This document shows, one piece after another, positions 44,001 to 52,733 of a stretch of 64,000 nt of DNA (position 1 is its first letter; each line of letters opens with the position of its first letter). Source of the DNA: Dysgonomonas sp. 520. GTDB taxonomy: Bacteria > Bacteroidota > Bacteroidia > Bacteroidales > Dysgonomonadaceae. The translations under genes were made by a program, and so were the position numbers. The notes beneath the pieces are model-generated. The model searched no databases and was not told where the DNA came from. It was given only the letters and a program-made list of their open reading frames with translations. Location of the stretch: assembly GCF_010501095.1 (NCBI RefSeq), contig NZ_QVMP01000001.1:62001-126000 (forward strand). The letters are read 5' to 3'.

Positions 44001-45936
44001 CAAGACAGAGATCGCCTTATACTGGAATAAGCCTTTAGGAAACTTTACCATACAAGGTTATAACATTTACAGGAGCGATACAGAGAATGGAACTTATACG
44101 AAAGTAAATACATACCCTGTCCCTCATACTTATTTCAAGGATTATAATCTCCAACCACTAAAGAAGTATTACTATAAAATAAGCGCTGTTTCAAATTCGG
44201 GGAATGAAGGGAACCAGTCAGGTGTATTTACCGCTTGGACTACCCCTCCTGCTTCCGGGCTTTTCCCTGTAACAATGAATATAAGTATTCCTAATTCGAG
44301 AATGATAGCTCCAATAGCCTACGATGTGGATAACGATGGTAAAAAAGAGATTTTCACTGCAATGGCGGGAGAGGACAACTCTAAGGTAGGGCATTTGATA
44401 GGTTTGAATCATGAAGGTAAAGAATTATTCGATGTAGATAATAATGTAACTACAACGGGCGAATTTTCCAACCTGGATGCTGTAATCAGAGCCCCAGTAG
44501 CTATTGGTGATTTGTATGGAACAGGCAAAAACTATATTGTTTCCGTTACACGCGAAAATTACGGAAATCAGAACTATATAACTGTCTATGGCATGGAGAA
44601 AGATGAAAACAATAGACCCCGAATCGAATTCAAAAAAATACTCCCTTCGAATGAATATTATCAGCAGGCTCCGATATTAGCAAATATTGATAATAGTCCG
44701 GATGGATCTATGGAAATCATCCTGCATTCAGATATAGATAACAACCTGATAAAGGTATTGGACAATCGTTTAGAGGAACTATGGTGTGTAGCAAATCCTT
44801 CGGTTGACAAATGGAATGCGGGTGCGCCTGTTGTCGCTGATATAGACAATGATGGAAGAATGGAAATAATAGCAGGATGCCGTGAAGGTATATACATCTG
44901 GGATTGTTATGGAAAACGATTTATAAAATCAGGTCCTCCCAATTATGATTATGATGAATGGTACTATAGTTCTCCGGGGTATTCGTTCCATCATACACCC
45001 GTGGTTTGCGACCTTTACAACAACGGACAAAAGAAAATTATTATGAGGGCAAATAGAGGAGCAGATGAAAGCTATATTCACGTTACAGATTATAATGCAA
45101 ACCTTGATGTCAAATGGGGAAAAGAGCATCAGAAGATTACAAATATTGGAAACAAAGATGGAGCATTTCCATTTTCAGTAGGTAATTTGACTGGAACAGG
45201 GGGACTTGAGATTGTAGCTTCGGGTAAAGATGCACTTAAGGTATGGGATAGTAACGGTAATATTATTTTAAACAAAAGCATGGAGATTGAATCTGCAATG
45301 CCTCCTATCTTGGCAGATCTGGATGGAGACGAAGAAATTGAGATACTGATCGCACCTAAAAAAGATGGTAAGATTTATGGATTAAAGTTGGATGGCTCTG
45401 ATGTTGCAGGCTTCCCAATACAGATACCATCAAATTATCGCCATGCACCATACTTATCTGTTGCTGATATTGATGGTGATGGGAATAGTGAAATAATGGC
45501 AGTAGCTAATGGTGTTGTATATGTTTGGAAAACGAATGGAAATGCAAATAGAATTGAATGGGGAAGTTCAAGGCACAATGCTCAAAATACTGGAGAACAT
45601 GGAATAATATGTCCTCCGTTGTTGATAAATACAAATACTCAATGGAATAATACACAAAATATATGTGGAAATATCATAATAGAATCCGGGAAAAGTTTAA
45701 CATTGGAATCAAATGCAATAATTACAATGGAAAAGCAAGCTTGTATTATTGTTAAAGAAGGAGCGTCATTGATAGTCAACGGCGGAAAAATCTATCAAGC
45801 TAATGTCAAGGCTCTGTCAGGCAGTAATGTCCAGTTGAAGAATAATGCCTACATCAAGTTGAGGCATAGTGGACAATTCGAGGTACAACTAGGTGCAGTT
45901 TTTGAAAATCAATATGGAACAATTGACAAATATTAA
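41038..45936 (+). CDS. Gingipain-like C25 cysteine protease with CARDB-like, Fn3 and FG-GAP repeat domains
   Basis: From the ATG at 41038 the protein has 1632 residues with a signal peptide (SFLLLTTLLLSMGLFSQ). Residues about 20-190 match the C25 propeptide (GTPELPYVIQSFIIP). The peptidase domain, about 230-640, holds YIIITNNELKPIFQELADWK, LLGGNTDIIPGR, YHLDHSS with His517 and His520, and SAGCKPATFNYDCFGANYL with Cys559 as likely nucleophile. CARDB-like domains (about 740-960), an Fn3 domain (about 980-1075) and FG-GAP/VCBS-type repeats with D-x-D-x-D-G loops (YDVDNDGKKEI, ADIDNDGRMEI, ADLDGDEEIEI, ADIDGDGNSEI) follow. The last 110 residues are a beta-helix-like stretch ending GTIDKY; I see no classical T9SS sorting domain. 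Role: surface or secreted protein degradation, inferred. Confidence 0.88.
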   Translation: MKKSFLLLTTLLLSMGLFSQVGGRVNFAPSELEVISYGEFVRFSLPNTESGDDVGTPELPYVIQSFIIPTNANVTGIRINTLTKRKLPGAFYVYPSQPPIPVNNKYEGAFRMDTVLYNTQLPFPNKPVSIVSDHYELGYRIVTVGICPIEYIPRSKEVYLCNIDFSLEYSATVPLKSESEELSKQSQIQKDFVKKHIKAIVQNPDDVERFYPSTTIVSQSKGIVEQKMTKSSFVKEEIVPRYIIITNNELKPIFQELADWKTKKGVPTIIKTTEEIIPNYKGVDVPEKIRNYLIEARSKWGTGLFVLLGGNTDIIPGRIVSGYPTDLYYATTRGTWYSGNRFSASVDGHDFYLGRAPVKDIADVQTFIKKILTYEKAKDVDREYYNNFLVACAHLDRSDCISLSQKEQIRFTRGGYEEYLKTIKHVKETNLPSHIKEKSILMYDNFDCSGTKYNYKNYNDTICSYKMSNGSVIEVQRPTPPYSIDCPVADIELNKINFYSLLQKQNQPNKNIHIVYHLDHSSISSIGASSKDKGMDITKEDIFRLNNENYLQIMYSAGCKPATFNYDCFGANYLNNSNGGCVAFIGNSDDGYYYEHDEFARFIDYLYNDTTCYNLGYVFRNTSKPTNTSGKRRLTLLGDPEMPVWTATPQNLNVTANATPSTPGKTNVAVTINGFPSDKKAMLCIMKGNEAYMAEEVTGAGPHRYEIDSYTKDSIDVTVTSHNYIPFTKRYADSSNYNTNVSIDSLVFYDSNGDKQLDAGETIELTVRLKNTGSATVNNVSATLNCTSSHIIMQEPLANFGNIVAGGTNSSLTKYKFKIKENAPEILKNDTLGMAITFRLDIKDAASANYYDKFNIEVHTHKIEVRDQTIINTTNNNKIIEPGEVVRMKVDVFNAGKAETAGLKAQMIQEPPIVIFSGPCTYPNIKYQETMQNNSEFTFSVSNSYITGSALNIRLAIANAYGRQDTLSFNLLDKPGNILFDNIKFESDKTEIALYWNKPLGNFTIQGYNIYRSDTENGTYTKVNTYPVPHTYFKDYNLQPLKKYYYKISAVSNSGNEGNQSGVFTAWTTPPASGLFPVTMNISIPNSRMIAPIAYDVDNDGKKEIFTAMAGEDNSKVGHLIGLNHEGKELFDVDNNVTTTGEFSNLDAVIRAPVAIGDLYGTGKNYIVSVTRENYGNQNYITVYGMEKDENNRPRIEFKKILPSNEYYQQAPILANIDNSPDGSMEIILHSDIDNNLIKVLDNRLEELWCVANPSVDKWNAGAPVVADIDNDGRMEIIAGCREGIYIWDCYGKRFIKSGPPNYDYDEWYYSSPGYSFHHTPVVCDLYNNGQKKIIMRANRGADESYIHVTDYNANLDVKWGKEHQKITNIGNKDGAFPFSVGNLTGTGGLEIVASGKDALKVWDSNGNIILNKSMEIESAMPPILADLDGDEEIEILIAPKKDGKIYGLKLDGSDVAGFPIQIPSNYRHAPYLSVADIDGDGNSEIMAVANGVVYVWKTNGNANRIEWGSSRHNAQNTGEHGIICPPLLINTNTQWNNTQNICGNIIIESGKSLTLESNAIITMEKQACIIVKEGASLIVNGGKIYQANVKALSGSNVQLKNNAYIKLRHSGQFEVQLGAVFENQYGTIDKY

Positions 45937-45960
45937 AAATCTAACAAAAACATAAGAACT

Positions 45961-47244
45961 ATGAAAGCATATAAATTATTAACGATAGCAATATTATTAT
46001 CCATCTCGCTAGTTGCAACAGCACAATTTAAAGTAGACAGTAATGGTAGAGCCAACTTCGGAAGCGCAACCACGACTAATTATAGTAAGTTAAATATTGG
46101 AGTTGATGGATATCGTAACGGAATAGCTTTTTCGAATGGATCAGGAACTCCGTTCTATATCTTCAGGAGTGGTGATAATGCATATCTAAGTAGAAACACA
46201 AATAGCCAGAAAGGATTATTTATGAACAATATGGGTCAAATTGTTATCGGACGGCAGGCATATGATGGATCTACAGGCATACAGGGACGTGTTACAATAT
46301 ATCCATCAACCTTGCAAACCAGTTTAGCTGTCTTTGGGCATTGGGATATTTCAAATGGCGGCGACATACTTAAGGTGTTGTCATATAATCCATTGGCAGC
46401 CAGTTATGCTGGCTGGTATATAGATAAAACAACCAAAGAATGGCATAAAACATTTTTCGTATTAACAAATGGTGAAGTTTACTCGAACTTTCACTTGATC
46501 ACATCCGACAAATCAACGAAAAGTAATATCGAGACAATAACTTCGCCACTAGAAAAAGTGATGCAACTAAGAGGGGTTACCTTTAATTCTCAATTTACCG
46601 ATAATCAGGAAATTAAAATTCAGGATATGGAAGAATATCGAAAAAAAGAAGGACAATCCGAAATTATAAATTTCAAAAGTACATCCGAACTAGTTCAGCA
46701 GATTAATTTAGAGAAGAAAAGAAAGCATATGGGAGTTGTGGCTCAAGAAGTAGAAAAAGTTGTCCCCGAAGTGGTGCGTACATCTTATGATGGGAAAAAG
46801 GCTGTTTCTTATGTCGAATTGGTGGGCTTATTAATTGAAGCCATGAAAGAACAACAAGTACAAATTGAAGATCAGCAACAGCAAATAGAGAATCTTCAAC
46901 GATTAGTATCTCCTAATGTTATGACAAAAAAAACCGGACAAGATGAAGCAATATCGTCGGATATATCCGGTGTTGTTATCTCTAATAATAAACTGTATCA
47001 AAATATCCCCAACCCGTTTTCGATAAATACAGAGATACGTTATTTCTTGGAAGATAATGTTAAAAATGCAAATCTTTATGTTTATGATATGCAAGGGAAA
47101 CAAATCAAGAATATAACAAATCTGTTTAGGGGAGAAAACTCCATAACAATCAATAGCTACGAATTAACTCCGGGAATGTATATTTATTCCCTCATTGCAG
47201 ATGGTAGAGAAATAGATACCAAGCGAATGATTTTAACAGATTGA
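45961..47244 (+). CDS. Secreted protein with S74 intramolecular chaperone domain and T9SS sorting domain
   Basis: The 427-residue protein has a signal peptide, a beta-rich head (about 22-175; VDSNGRANFG, IVIGRQAYDGSTG), an S74 peptidase/chaperone domain from about 180 (TSDKSTKSNIETITSPLEKVMQLRGVTF, MGVVAQEVEKVVPEVV, VSYVELVGLLIEAMKEQQ) with a coiled coil rich in Gln and Ile, and at 346-427 a textbook type A sorting domain (LYQNIPNPFSINTEIRYFL, GMYIYSLIADG, KRMILTD). Ser182 and Lys187 have the spacing of the S74 Ser-Lys dyad. S74 domains trimerise phage tailspikes and cut themselves off. It starts 24 bases after the C25 gene, probably in one operon. Confidence 0.9.
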   Translation: MKAYKLLTIAILLSISLVATAQFKVDSNGRANFGSATTTNYSKLNIGVDGYRNGIAFSNGSGTPFYIFRSGDNAYLSRNTNSQKGLFMNNMGQIVIGRQAYDGSTGIQGRVTIYPSTLQTSLAVFGHWDISNGGDILKVLSYNPLAASYAGWYIDKTTKEWHKTFFVLTNGEVYSNFHLITSDKSTKSNIETITSPLEKVMQLRGVTFNSQFTDNQEIKIQDMEEYRKKEGQSEIINFKSTSELVQQINLEKKRKHMGVVAQEVEKVVPEVVRTSYDGKKAVSYVELVGLLIEAMKEQQVQIEDQQQQIENLQRLVSPNVMTKKTGQDEAISSDISGVVISNNKLYQNIPNPFSINTEIRYFLEDNVKNANLYVYDMQGKQIKNITNLFRGENSITINSYELTPGMYIYSLIADGREIDTKRMILTD

Positions 47245-47268
47245 TATTAATCGGTGATGATAAAAAAT

Positions 47269-47306
47269 AAGAACAACCTATTCTTAAGAAAATAGGTTGT
47301 TCTTTT
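47269..47306. terminator. Bidirectional terminator between the S74 gene and cdsA
   Basis: AAGAACAACCTA pairs with TAGGTTGTTCTT around a 12-base loop that can extend the stem; T- and A-runs flank it. Confidence 0.85.
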
Positions 47307-48147
47307 ATAAAGTTGCGATAAATTGTACGATCTTCAAATAAACAAAAAGTGCCGGAATAGAGAATATCAGGCTGTCGAACCTGTCAAGAATGCCTCCGTG
47401 CCCCGGCAATATGTTGCCTGAATCTTTAACCCCTACAGTTCGTTTCAACAGCGATTCTATCAAGTCGCCCCATGTTCCGAACACAATCACAATCAGACCA
47501 AAACCCAGCCATCCTGCAACATGAAATTCGTTGTAGAAGTGAGAGAAAATAAGTGCGGTGAGCAATGTAAACGCGGCTCCACCAACAGAACCTTCCCACG
47601 ATTTTTTAGGCGATATGCGCTCAAACAGCCTATGTTTTCCAAACTGTGAACCAGTCAGATAGGCAAAAGAATCGTTTACCCACAGCATCACCAAAAGAGC
47701 CAATAGGAAAATAGAGTGGTATCCGCCGGCATTATTCGTAAACACCAGATAATTAGCCAGGGAGAAAGGAAGTGCAATGTATGCCTGCCCCATCAATGAA
47801 TAGGCTAATGACCTGACGGCTGAAGACCGTTTGTTATAGAGAGTAAAAACAAATAAAAACTGTATATAAATAAGGTATGGTATAAAGACAACCGATGAAG
47901 TATATAGTCCCGAATAATACGCAAAAGCCGCAAGAAACAGCAGCAGTCCGCCCAATGCGTTGAGTTTTTCCGGAATATTTGTTTGTTTTGCACTGTTTAT
48001 CAGACCATAAAACTCCCACAGGGCTAGGGATTGAATTAAAGCGAAAACTATAAGAAAGGTATATTGATTGAAGAGTATACTACCCAAAAGGATTGCAACA
48101 AACACAGCTCCTGTCAGTATACGGGTTATAAGGTTTGGTAATGCCAC
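47305..48147 (-). CDS. cdsA: Phosphatidate cytidylyltransferase
   Basis: The 280-residue protein has about eight membrane segments and the CdsA signature near the C-terminus: ISPKKSWEGSVGGAAF and later KDSGNILPGHGGILDRFDSL, with the metal-binding Asp. It makes CDP-diacylglycerol from phosphatidic acid and CTP in the inner membrane, the branch point to phosphatidylethanolamine and acidic lipids. It lies downstream of ftsH, with a stem-loop between them that may lower its expression from the ftsH promoter. Confidence 0.95.
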   Translation of the reverse strand: MALPNLITRILTGAVFVAILLGSILFNQYTFLIVFALIQSLALWEFYGLINSAKQTNIPEKLNALGGLLLFLAAFAYYSGLYTSSVVFIPYLIYIQFLFVFTLYNKRSSAVRSLAYSLMGQAYIALPFSLANYLVFTNNAGGYHSIFLLALLVMLWVNDSFAYLTGSQFGKHRLFERISPKKSWEGSVGGAAFTLLTALIFSHFYNEFHVAGWLGFGLIVIVFGTWGDLIESLLKRTVGVKDSGNILPGHGGILDRFDSLIFSIPALFVYLKIVQFIATL

Positions 48148-48201
48148 TTATTTATCTTTTATGTTCCTATTATATTAAAAACGAACGAAATTATAAAAAA
48201 G

Positions 48202-48233
48202 AAAGATGCAATTCAAGCCGAATTGCATCTTTT
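48202..48233 (-). terminator. Terminator between ftsH and cdsA
   Basis: AAAGATGCAATTC and GAATTGCATCTTT form a perfect 13-bp stem with a 5-base loop. Confidence 0.8.
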
Positions 48234-48266
48234 AAAACATAAAGATACCTTATTTGTCTTTTTTTA

Positions 48267-50285
48267 TTATTCCGATTGGTTTTCTTCGGCCAAAATACCG
48301 GGAGAATCATCACCTTTTACATCTGCGGGATTTTCACTGCGAGCAGCCAGATCACGTTCTTCGTCCATCAATTCTTCTGCTCTCGATTTCCATTGGCGAT
48401 CGCCGAAAATAGCTTTCAGATCGTCAGCAAAGATGACTTCTTTTTCCAACAACTTAGCCGATAATTTTGCATGCCCTTCGGCATGTTCTTTAAGCAATGC
48501 CTTAGCTCGTTCATATTGGGCATTGATCATTTCACGTACCTCTTTGTCTATTTCAAGGGCAGTTTCTTCACTGTATGGCTTTGTGAAACCATAGCCTTGA
48601 CCGGTTGAATCGTAATAACTCAAATTAGAAAGCTTGTCGCTCATTCCCATATACGAGATCATGGCATAAGCCTGCTTTGTAACCCGCTCCAAGTCGTTCA
48701 CGGCTCCTGATGAAATGTGACCGATAAACACTTCTTCGGCAGCACGTCCGCCCAATAAGGCGCACATCTCGTCCAGCATTTGCTCTTTAGTGGTTATCTG
48801 CCTTTCTTCGGGCAAATACCATGCTGCACCCAGAGCTTTTCCCCGAGGTACGATGGTTACTTTTACCAACGGATTGGCATGTTCCAGATGCCAGCTCAGT
48901 GTTGCGTGCCCTGCTTCGTGTATGGCAATGGCTTTCCGTTCGTTAGGTGTAGTTACTTTATTTTTCTTTTCCAAACCGCCGATAATCCTGTCTACGGCAT
49001 TGGTGAAGTCGTCTTTTTGTACTACTTTTTTTCCGTTACGAGCAGCAATCAACGCGGCTTCATTGCAGACATTAGCTATATCTGCCCCCGAAAAACCGGG
49101 AGTTTGACGTGCCAGAAAATCAACATCTACCGTATCGTCTATTTTTACGGGACGCAAGTGAACCTTGAATATCTCTTGCCTTTCGTTCATATCGGGCAAA
49201 TCTACATATATCTGACGGTCGAAACGTCCGGCTCTCAATAATGCCTTATCTAAAATATCGGCACGGTTGGTAGCCGCAAGAATAATCACACCGCTATTGG
49301 TTCCGAAACCATCCATTTCGGTAAGTAGCTGGTTTAGTGTATTTTCACGCTCGTCGTTAGATCCCATATTTGGGTTCTTGCCTCTGGCACGACCTATTGC
49401 GTCAATTTCATCTATGAATATGATACAAGGTGATTTTTCTTTCGCCTGACGGAAAAGGTCACGCACACGGGACGCTCCTACTCCGACAAACATTTCCACG
49501 AAATCGGAACCCGACATAGAGAAGAAAGGCACATCAGCCTCCCCTGCAACAGCCTTAGCCAGCAAGGTTTTACCTGTTCCCGGAGGACCTACAAGCAATG
49601 CTCCCTTAGGTATCTTACCTCCGATGTCGGTATATCTGCGTGGATTTTTCAAAAATTCTACTATCTCCTGAATTTCCTCTTTTGCTTCAGCCAATCCTGC
49701 CACATCCTTGAATGTCACCTTCAAATCTCCACCTTTGTCATACAACTGGGCTTTAGATTTTCCTACGTTGAAGACGCCGCCTCCGCCGCTTCCGCCACCA
49801 CTGGTCATACGCCTCATTATAAAGATTGTAAAACCTATCAAAAAGATGATGGGTAACGAACTGATCAACAGGTCGAACATGTCAGAGCCGTTTTCGTAGC
49901 TGACATCAAGTTTTGCTTTTGCGTCATCGTCCAATGTATTGTAGAAATCATCGAACTTACTGGCAGAAGGTATGTAGACCAAAATACGAGGGTTTTTACC
50001 CACCTTTTCAGGCTCGGATTTGAATATCGACTGAACCGAATCGGGGCGTACTGTGGCTTCCAGCGAATTTTTCTTATTATAAACGATCACCTTTTCCAGA
50101 CTATTCCCTTTGGCATAGCGTTGAAAATCAGACCATCCGACTTCTTTCACCAGCGAATCGCTGGCAAAGAACCACATCCCGATAAGAATCATGATTACAA
50201 GAGAATAGACCCAATAAATGCTAAACGGGATTTTCGGTGTTCCCTTGGGTTTATTCTGATTGTTATTATTACTATTATTTTCCAT
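48267..50285 (-). CDS. ftsH: ATP-dependent membrane zinc metalloprotease FtsH
   Basis: The 672-residue protein has two membrane segments (about 23-40 and 138-157) around a periplasmic domain, a glycine-rich linker, an AAA+ domain (GPPGTGKT at 233-240, [36 protein letters not shown]) and the M41 protease domain with HEAGH at 456-460. It degrades misfolded membrane proteins and some regulators. The Asn-rich start ([13 protein letters not shown]) is common in Bacteroidota FtsH. The gene follows rsfS on the same strand. Confidence 0.97.
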   Translation of the reverse strand: MENNSNNNNQNKPKGTPKIPFSIYWVYSLVIMILIGMWFFASDSLVKEVGWSDFQRYAKGNSLEKVIVYNKKNSLEATVRPDSVQSIFKSEPEKVGKNPRILVYIPSASKFDDFYNTLDDDAKAKLDVSYENGSDMFDLLISSLPIIFLIGFTIFIMRRMTSGGGSGGGGVFNVGKSKAQLYDKGGDLKVTFKDVAGLAEAKEEIQEIVEFLKNPRRYTDIGGKIPKGALLVGPPGTGKTLLAKAVAGEADVPFFSMSGSDFVEMFVGVGASRVRDLFRQAKEKSPCIIFIDEIDAIGRARGKNPNMGSNDERENTLNQLLTEMDGFGTNSGVIILAATNRADILDKALLRAGRFDRQIYVDLPDMNERQEIFKVHLRPVKIDDTVDVDFLARQTPGFSGADIANVCNEAALIAARNGKKVVQKDDFTNAVDRIIGGLEKKNKVTTPNERKAIAIHEAGHATLSWHLEHANPLVKVTIVPRGKALGAAWYLPEERQITTKEQMLDEMCALLGGRAAEEVFIGHISSGAVNDLERVTKQAYAMISYMGMSDKLSNLSYYDSTGQGYGFTKPYSEETALEIDKEVREMINAQYERAKALLKEHAEGHAKLSAKLLEKEVIFADDLKAIFGDRQWKSRAEELMDEERDLAARSENPADVKGDDSPGILAEENQSE

Positions 50286-50351
50286 GCTTTTTTTATTCTA
50301 AGTAAGTGATAGAACTTGATGATATACCCTCCGGATTACTGTTCAGGGTAA

Positions 50352-50711
50352 TTAATCAATATCGGGAATATTTTCCAATACTGCATCCTCCCACAGGTTT
50401 TCTATATTGTAGAATTCCCTGAGTTCGGGAATGAAAATGTGTACAATAACCGTACCATAATCTATACCTATCCAACGGGCTTCTTTTTCACCCTCCACAG
50501 ATATGGGGCGTTCTTTCATTTCTGCTTTCAGATAATCGACTATGTGGTCTGATATAGCAGATACTTGCGTTGGGGTATTGCCCTCGCAAATAACAAAATA
50601 CTGACAGATGGCACCTATCATGCCTGTCATGTCTACCGTTACAATATCTTTAGCCTTTCTATCTTGTGCTGCTGAAATAATTTTATTTACTAATTTTTTT
50701 ACGTCTTCCAT
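50352..50711 (-). CDS. rsfS: Ribosome silencing factor RsfS
   Basis: The 119-residue protein shows the RsfS/Iojap pattern: KAKDIVTVDMTGM, CQYFVICEGNTPTQVSAISDHI, KERPISVEGEKEARWIGIDYGTVIVHIF and the terminal YNIENLWED. It binds L14 (uL14) on the 50S subunit and blocks subunit joining when nutrients are low. The ftsH gene follows 66 bases downstream; this rsfS-ftsH-cdsA order is common in Bacteroidales. Confidence 0.95.
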   Translation of the reverse strand: MEDVKKLVNKIISAAQDRKAKDIVTVDMTGMIGAICQYFVICEGNTPTQVSAISDHIVDYLKAEMKERPISVEGEKEARWIGIDYGTVIVHIFIPELREFYNIENLWEDAVLENIPDID

Positions 50712-50735
50712 TCAATATAATTTATTCTAAGGATG

Positions 50736-50743
50736 CAAAGATA
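50736..50743 (-). promoter_or_regulatory. Candidate -7 box for rsfS
   Basis: On the minus strand TATCTTTG, a full match, gives a leader of about 18 bases. Confidence 0.45.
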
Positions 50744-50897
50744 AGTCGTTTTTTTTAATAATTGATACTATTATTTTTTCGGACAGCATATTTTGAATGA
50801 GCAAAAATAATTTATATAGCCAAATGTAATCAACTAAACAATATATAGCGGATAGATGTTTAATCTAATAAACAGAAAACAAAACCGGACAAGTATT

Positions 50898-51194
50898 ATG
50901 AAAGATTATGAATTGATTGATAACGACGCAGATAGCCAATACGAGTTTCATGTAGAGAAATATCTGGCAAAAATAGAGTACATAAAAACCCAAAACGGGG
51001 AAATCTACCTGACTCATACGGAAGTTCCCGTAGAGCTGGAGGGGCAAGGTATTGGTTCTCAATTAGTGGAAAAAGTGTTAAAAGATATTGATGCACAGAG
51101 TCTTCGCCTGGTGCCTTTATGTCCGTTTGTTGCCGGATATATAAAGAAAAATCCGGAATGGAGGCGTATTGTCATGAGAGGAATAAATGTTTAG
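50898..51194 (+). CDS. Small GNAT-type N-acetyltransferase (YjdJ/Gtn family)
   Basis: The 98-residue protein is a minimal GNAT fold: YLTHTEVPVELEGQGIGSQLVEKVLKD contains the acetyl-CoA P-loop (Q-G-I-G-S) and RLVPLCPFVAGYIKKNPEW is the conserved end of the COG2388 group. Substrates of this group are unknown. The chosen ATG (50898) matches family length; an upstream ATG (50856) adds 14 residues. It lies directly before the 4Fe-4S protein gene, and the same pair occurs together in many bacteria. Confidence 0.88.
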   Translation: MKDYELIDNDADSQYEFHVEKYLAKIEYIKTQNGEIYLTHTEVPVELEGQGIGSQLVEKVLKDIDAQSLRLVPLCPFVAGYIKKNPEWRRIVMRGINV

Positions 51195-51207
51195 AACCCC
51201 AAATGTG

Positions 51208-51441
51208 ATGGAAAAGAAAATTAAATATTCGAATGGCGAACTGACTATCGTCTGGCAACCGGCGGTGTGTATACACTCCGGGGTATGTGTCAGAGCCTTG
51301 CCTTTGGTATACAGACCGAATGAAAGACCCTGGATAAAAATAGAAAACGCAACCACACAAGAATTAATGAGTCAGATAGATCAATGCCCTTCGGGCGCAT
51401 TAAGTTATAGGTTGACGGAGAAAAAAGATACATTAGAATGA
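51208..51441 (+). CDS. Divergent 4Fe-4S mono-cluster protein (Fer4_19)
   Basis: The 77-residue protein reads TIVWQPAVCIHSGVCVRALP, then RPWIKIENATTQEL and IDQCPSGALSY. The three cysteines are the ligands seen in the divergent 4Fe-4S family often paired with the YjdJ acetyltransferase, sometimes fused to it. An in-frame ATG at 51187 overlaps the preceding stop by eight bases and is the alternative start. Electron carrier or sensor role is inferred. Confidence 0.9.
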   Translation: MEKKIKYSNGELTIVWQPAVCIHSGVCVRALPLVYRPNERPWIKIENATTQELMSQIDQCPSGALSYRLTEKKDTLE

Positions 51442-51487
51442 TTGGATTGGTTAAGTTTAGGATATCAAAAGTAATTAGCGTAAACAT

Positions 51488-51520
51488 AGGAAGTGCCTTG
51501 ACGGGTGCTTCCTTTTTTTT
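51488..51520 (+). terminator. Terminator after the 4Fe-4S protein
   Basis: AGGAAGTGCC and GGGTGCTTCCT pair (with G-T pairs) and run into eight or more T. Confidence 0.75.
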
Positions 51521-51605
51521 ATTGATAGGGCAGACGTTTGGCTAAATTGATTGTTAACAATTATGAAGTCGATAAGAATTCATGTAAATGATATAATTTT
51601 TTTCG

Positions 51606-51613
51606 TAATTTTG
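51606..51613 (+). promoter_or_regulatory. Candidate -7 box for the NrnA-glmM operon
   Basis: TAATTTTG is a full match; the leader would be about 57 bases. Confidence 0.35.
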
Positions 51614-51676
51614 GCATCTGCAACTAAAATCCCGTTTAGGGATGTTTTAAGCGAATGTTTAAAATAATTTTAACAG

Positions 51677-52711
51677 ATGATTTCAAAGGTAATATCTCAG
51701 GAAAAAATTTCGCAAGTAGAAGATTTTCTGGATAAATACGATAAGATAGTAATAGTAACGCATGTTTCTCCTGATGGGGATGCCATAGGCTCTGCTCTGG
51801 GTTTATGTCATTACCTGACAGATTTGGGCAACGATGTGACGGTGATAGTACCTAACTCTTTCCCTAATTTCTTAAGGTGGTTGAAAGGAGCCAAAGATAT
51901 CCTGATATACGAAAAGTATGCCGAATTTGCCAACAAGCTGATTGCGGAGGCTGATTTGATCTTTTGTCTCGATTTCAATATCTTAAAACGAATTGGAGAT
52001 ATGGGGCTGTCGGTGGAAGCATCTAAAGCGAAAAAAGTGTTGATTGATCATCATCCCGATCCTGCCAATTTTTGCGATGTAACAATTTCTTATCCGCAGA
52101 TTTCATCAACAAGTGAACTTATATTCAGGCTGATTTGCCGTATGGGCGATTTCGAGCAGATGAGCAAAGAATCAGCCGATGCTATTTATACAGGAATGAT
52201 GACCGACACGGGCGGTTTTTCCTACAACTCCAACAATCCGGAGATTTACTACATTATCGGCGAATTGTTGAAAAAAGGCATCAATAAAGACCAGATATAT
52301 TCGAATGTGTATCATAGTTATACGGAAGACCGTTTCCGGATGATGGGGTACGCCTTGTCTGAAAAAATGAAGGTTTTTCACGATTGCAAATCGGCTTTAA
52401 TAACCCTGACAAAGGAAGAACAACAACGATTTAAAGCACAAAAAGGAGATACGGAAGGGTTTGCAAACCTCCCCTTGAATATAAAAGACATTGTCTTTTC
52501 GGCATTTATGCGCGAAGACGAAGGGATGATAAAATTGTCGTTCAGGTCGCAGGGAGACTTTCCTTGCAACACATTTTCGTCGCAATATTTTAATGGCGGA
52601 GGGCATCTGAATGCCGCCGGAGGTGAATTTTTCGGTTCGATGCAAGATGCCATAGACCGTTTTGAAAAGGCATTGCCCAAATTCATAGAAGTTTTCGATA
52701 AAATTAATTAA
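51677..52711 (+). CDS. DHH/DHHA1 phosphoesterase, NrnA-like oligoribonuclease/pAp phosphatase
   Basis: The 344-residue protein has VTHVSPDGDAIGSALGL, FCLDFNILKR, VLIDHHPDPANF (the DHH motif) and GMMTDTGGF in the catalytic domain, and the DHHA1 GGGHLNAAGGEF near the end. Asp and His residues bind two Mn ions. NrnA degrades nanoRNA and dephosphorylates 3'-phosphoadenosine 5'-phosphate; it replaces Orn in many bacteria. It is the first gene of a probable operon with DUF4827 and glmM. Confidence 0.92.
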   Translation: MISKVISQEKISQVEDFLDKYDKIVIVTHVSPDGDAIGSALGLCHYLTDLGNDVTVIVPNSFPNFLRWLKGAKDILIYEKYAEFANKLIAEADLIFCLDFNILKRIGDMGLSVEASKAKKVLIDHHPDPANFCDVTISYPQISSTSELIFRLICRMGDFEQMSKESADAIYTGMMTDTGGFSYNSNNPEIYYIIGELLKKGINKDQIYSNVYHSYTEDRFRMMGYALSEKMKVFHDCKSALITLTKEEQQRFKAQKGDTEGFANLPLNIKDIVFSAFMREDEGMIKLSFRSQGDFPCNTFSSQYFNGGGHLNAAGGEFFGSMQDAIDRFEKALPKFIEVFDKIN

Positions 52712-52733
52712 TATAAACTATATACAATTTCTG

